DNA of 42,704 nt, taken from NCBI GenBank assembly GCA_902788705.1, contig CADALE010000027.1, forward strand, positions 1 to 42,704. The letters run 5' to 3'. The translations under genes and the position numbers were made by a program. Of the stretch, positions 42,621-42,704 are shown in pieces (position 1 is the first letter of the stretch; the number at the start of each line of letters is the position of its first letter). The notes under the pieces are model-generated. The model did no database searches, was not told where the DNA came from, and worked only from the letters and a program-made list of their open reading frames with translations. The stretch comes from an uncultured Coriobacteriaceae bacterium. Lineage in GTDB: Bacteria > Actinomycetota > Coriobacteriia > Coriobacteriales > Atopobiaceae.

Positions 42621-42704
42621 ACTCTCCATGGAACTTAGTCTAGCGAGCCCTTCGCCCAACGATCCATGCTCGTTACAGCAGCCCGTTGCAGGACCTCATG
42701 AAGT

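Overview
The window is high-GC, densely packed bacterial DNA. The gene set suggests a gut or oral anaerobe of the Coriobacteriia (Olsenella/Atopobium/Collinsella-like Actinobacteria): a six-gene sufCBDSU-rrf2 operon, a class II aldolase, a mannose-family PTS, GH1 6-phospho-beta-glucosidase, MATE and MFS carriers, and GC-rich third codon positions. The taxon is an inference from gene content; no rRNA gene is present.

Layout. 1-5.5 kb: the start of an EamA-type permease, several unrecognised genes, a YitT-family membrane protein, and stretches rich in palindromic repeats. 4.94-5.33 kb (minus strand): two tandem units in which a tRNA 3' half precedes a tRNA 5' half, flanked by helices that covary between the units. 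5.5-10.5 kb: a large TerD-like protein, a 37-kDa nucleoid-associated protein, a NUDIX hydrolase and a BASS-type transporter. 10.6-16.2 kb: the complete SUF iron-sulfur assembly operon ending in its probable Rrf2-type regulator. 16.4-17.9 kb: fructose-bisphosphate aldolase, a duplicated copy of its 3' end and terminator, then eight 52-bp tandem repeats. 17.9-21.0 kb: a TPP-riboswitch-controlled thiamine-precursor ABC importer with a YkoF-like binding protein. 21.2-23.3 kb: an esterase under four identical palindromic operators, followed by a TetR regulator. 23.4-25.5 kb: an AAA/DUF4143 ATPase flanked by two copies of a TPP-riboswitch-like RNA cassette. 25.5-30.4 kb: a frameshifted PPOX-family gene, GNAT, MATE, MBL-fold and Nif3-like genes. 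30.5-36.2 kb: EIIA, EIID, EIIC and EIIB of a mannose-family PTS and a LevR-like regulator, all on the minus strand. 36-42.7 kb: a truncated gene, a third orphan riboswitch-like RNA, an AraC-MFS-acetyltransferase cluster, a GH1 glucosidase and a TetR remnant.

How the genes work together. SUF builds Fe-S clusters and is probably auto-regulated by the Rrf2 protein. The thi cluster imports a thiamine precursor and is shut off by TPP. The PTS genes, LevR-like regulator, MBL and Nif3-like proteins probably form one sugar-uptake and processing region. The AraC/MFS/acetyltransferase and GH1 genes form a separate glycoside-use region.

The strongest candidates for something new are the permuted tRNA units (4942-5328) and the three stand-alone TPP-riboswitch-derived RNAs (near 23.5, 25.4 and 37.4 kb), each with its own -10 element and terminator but no gene behind it.
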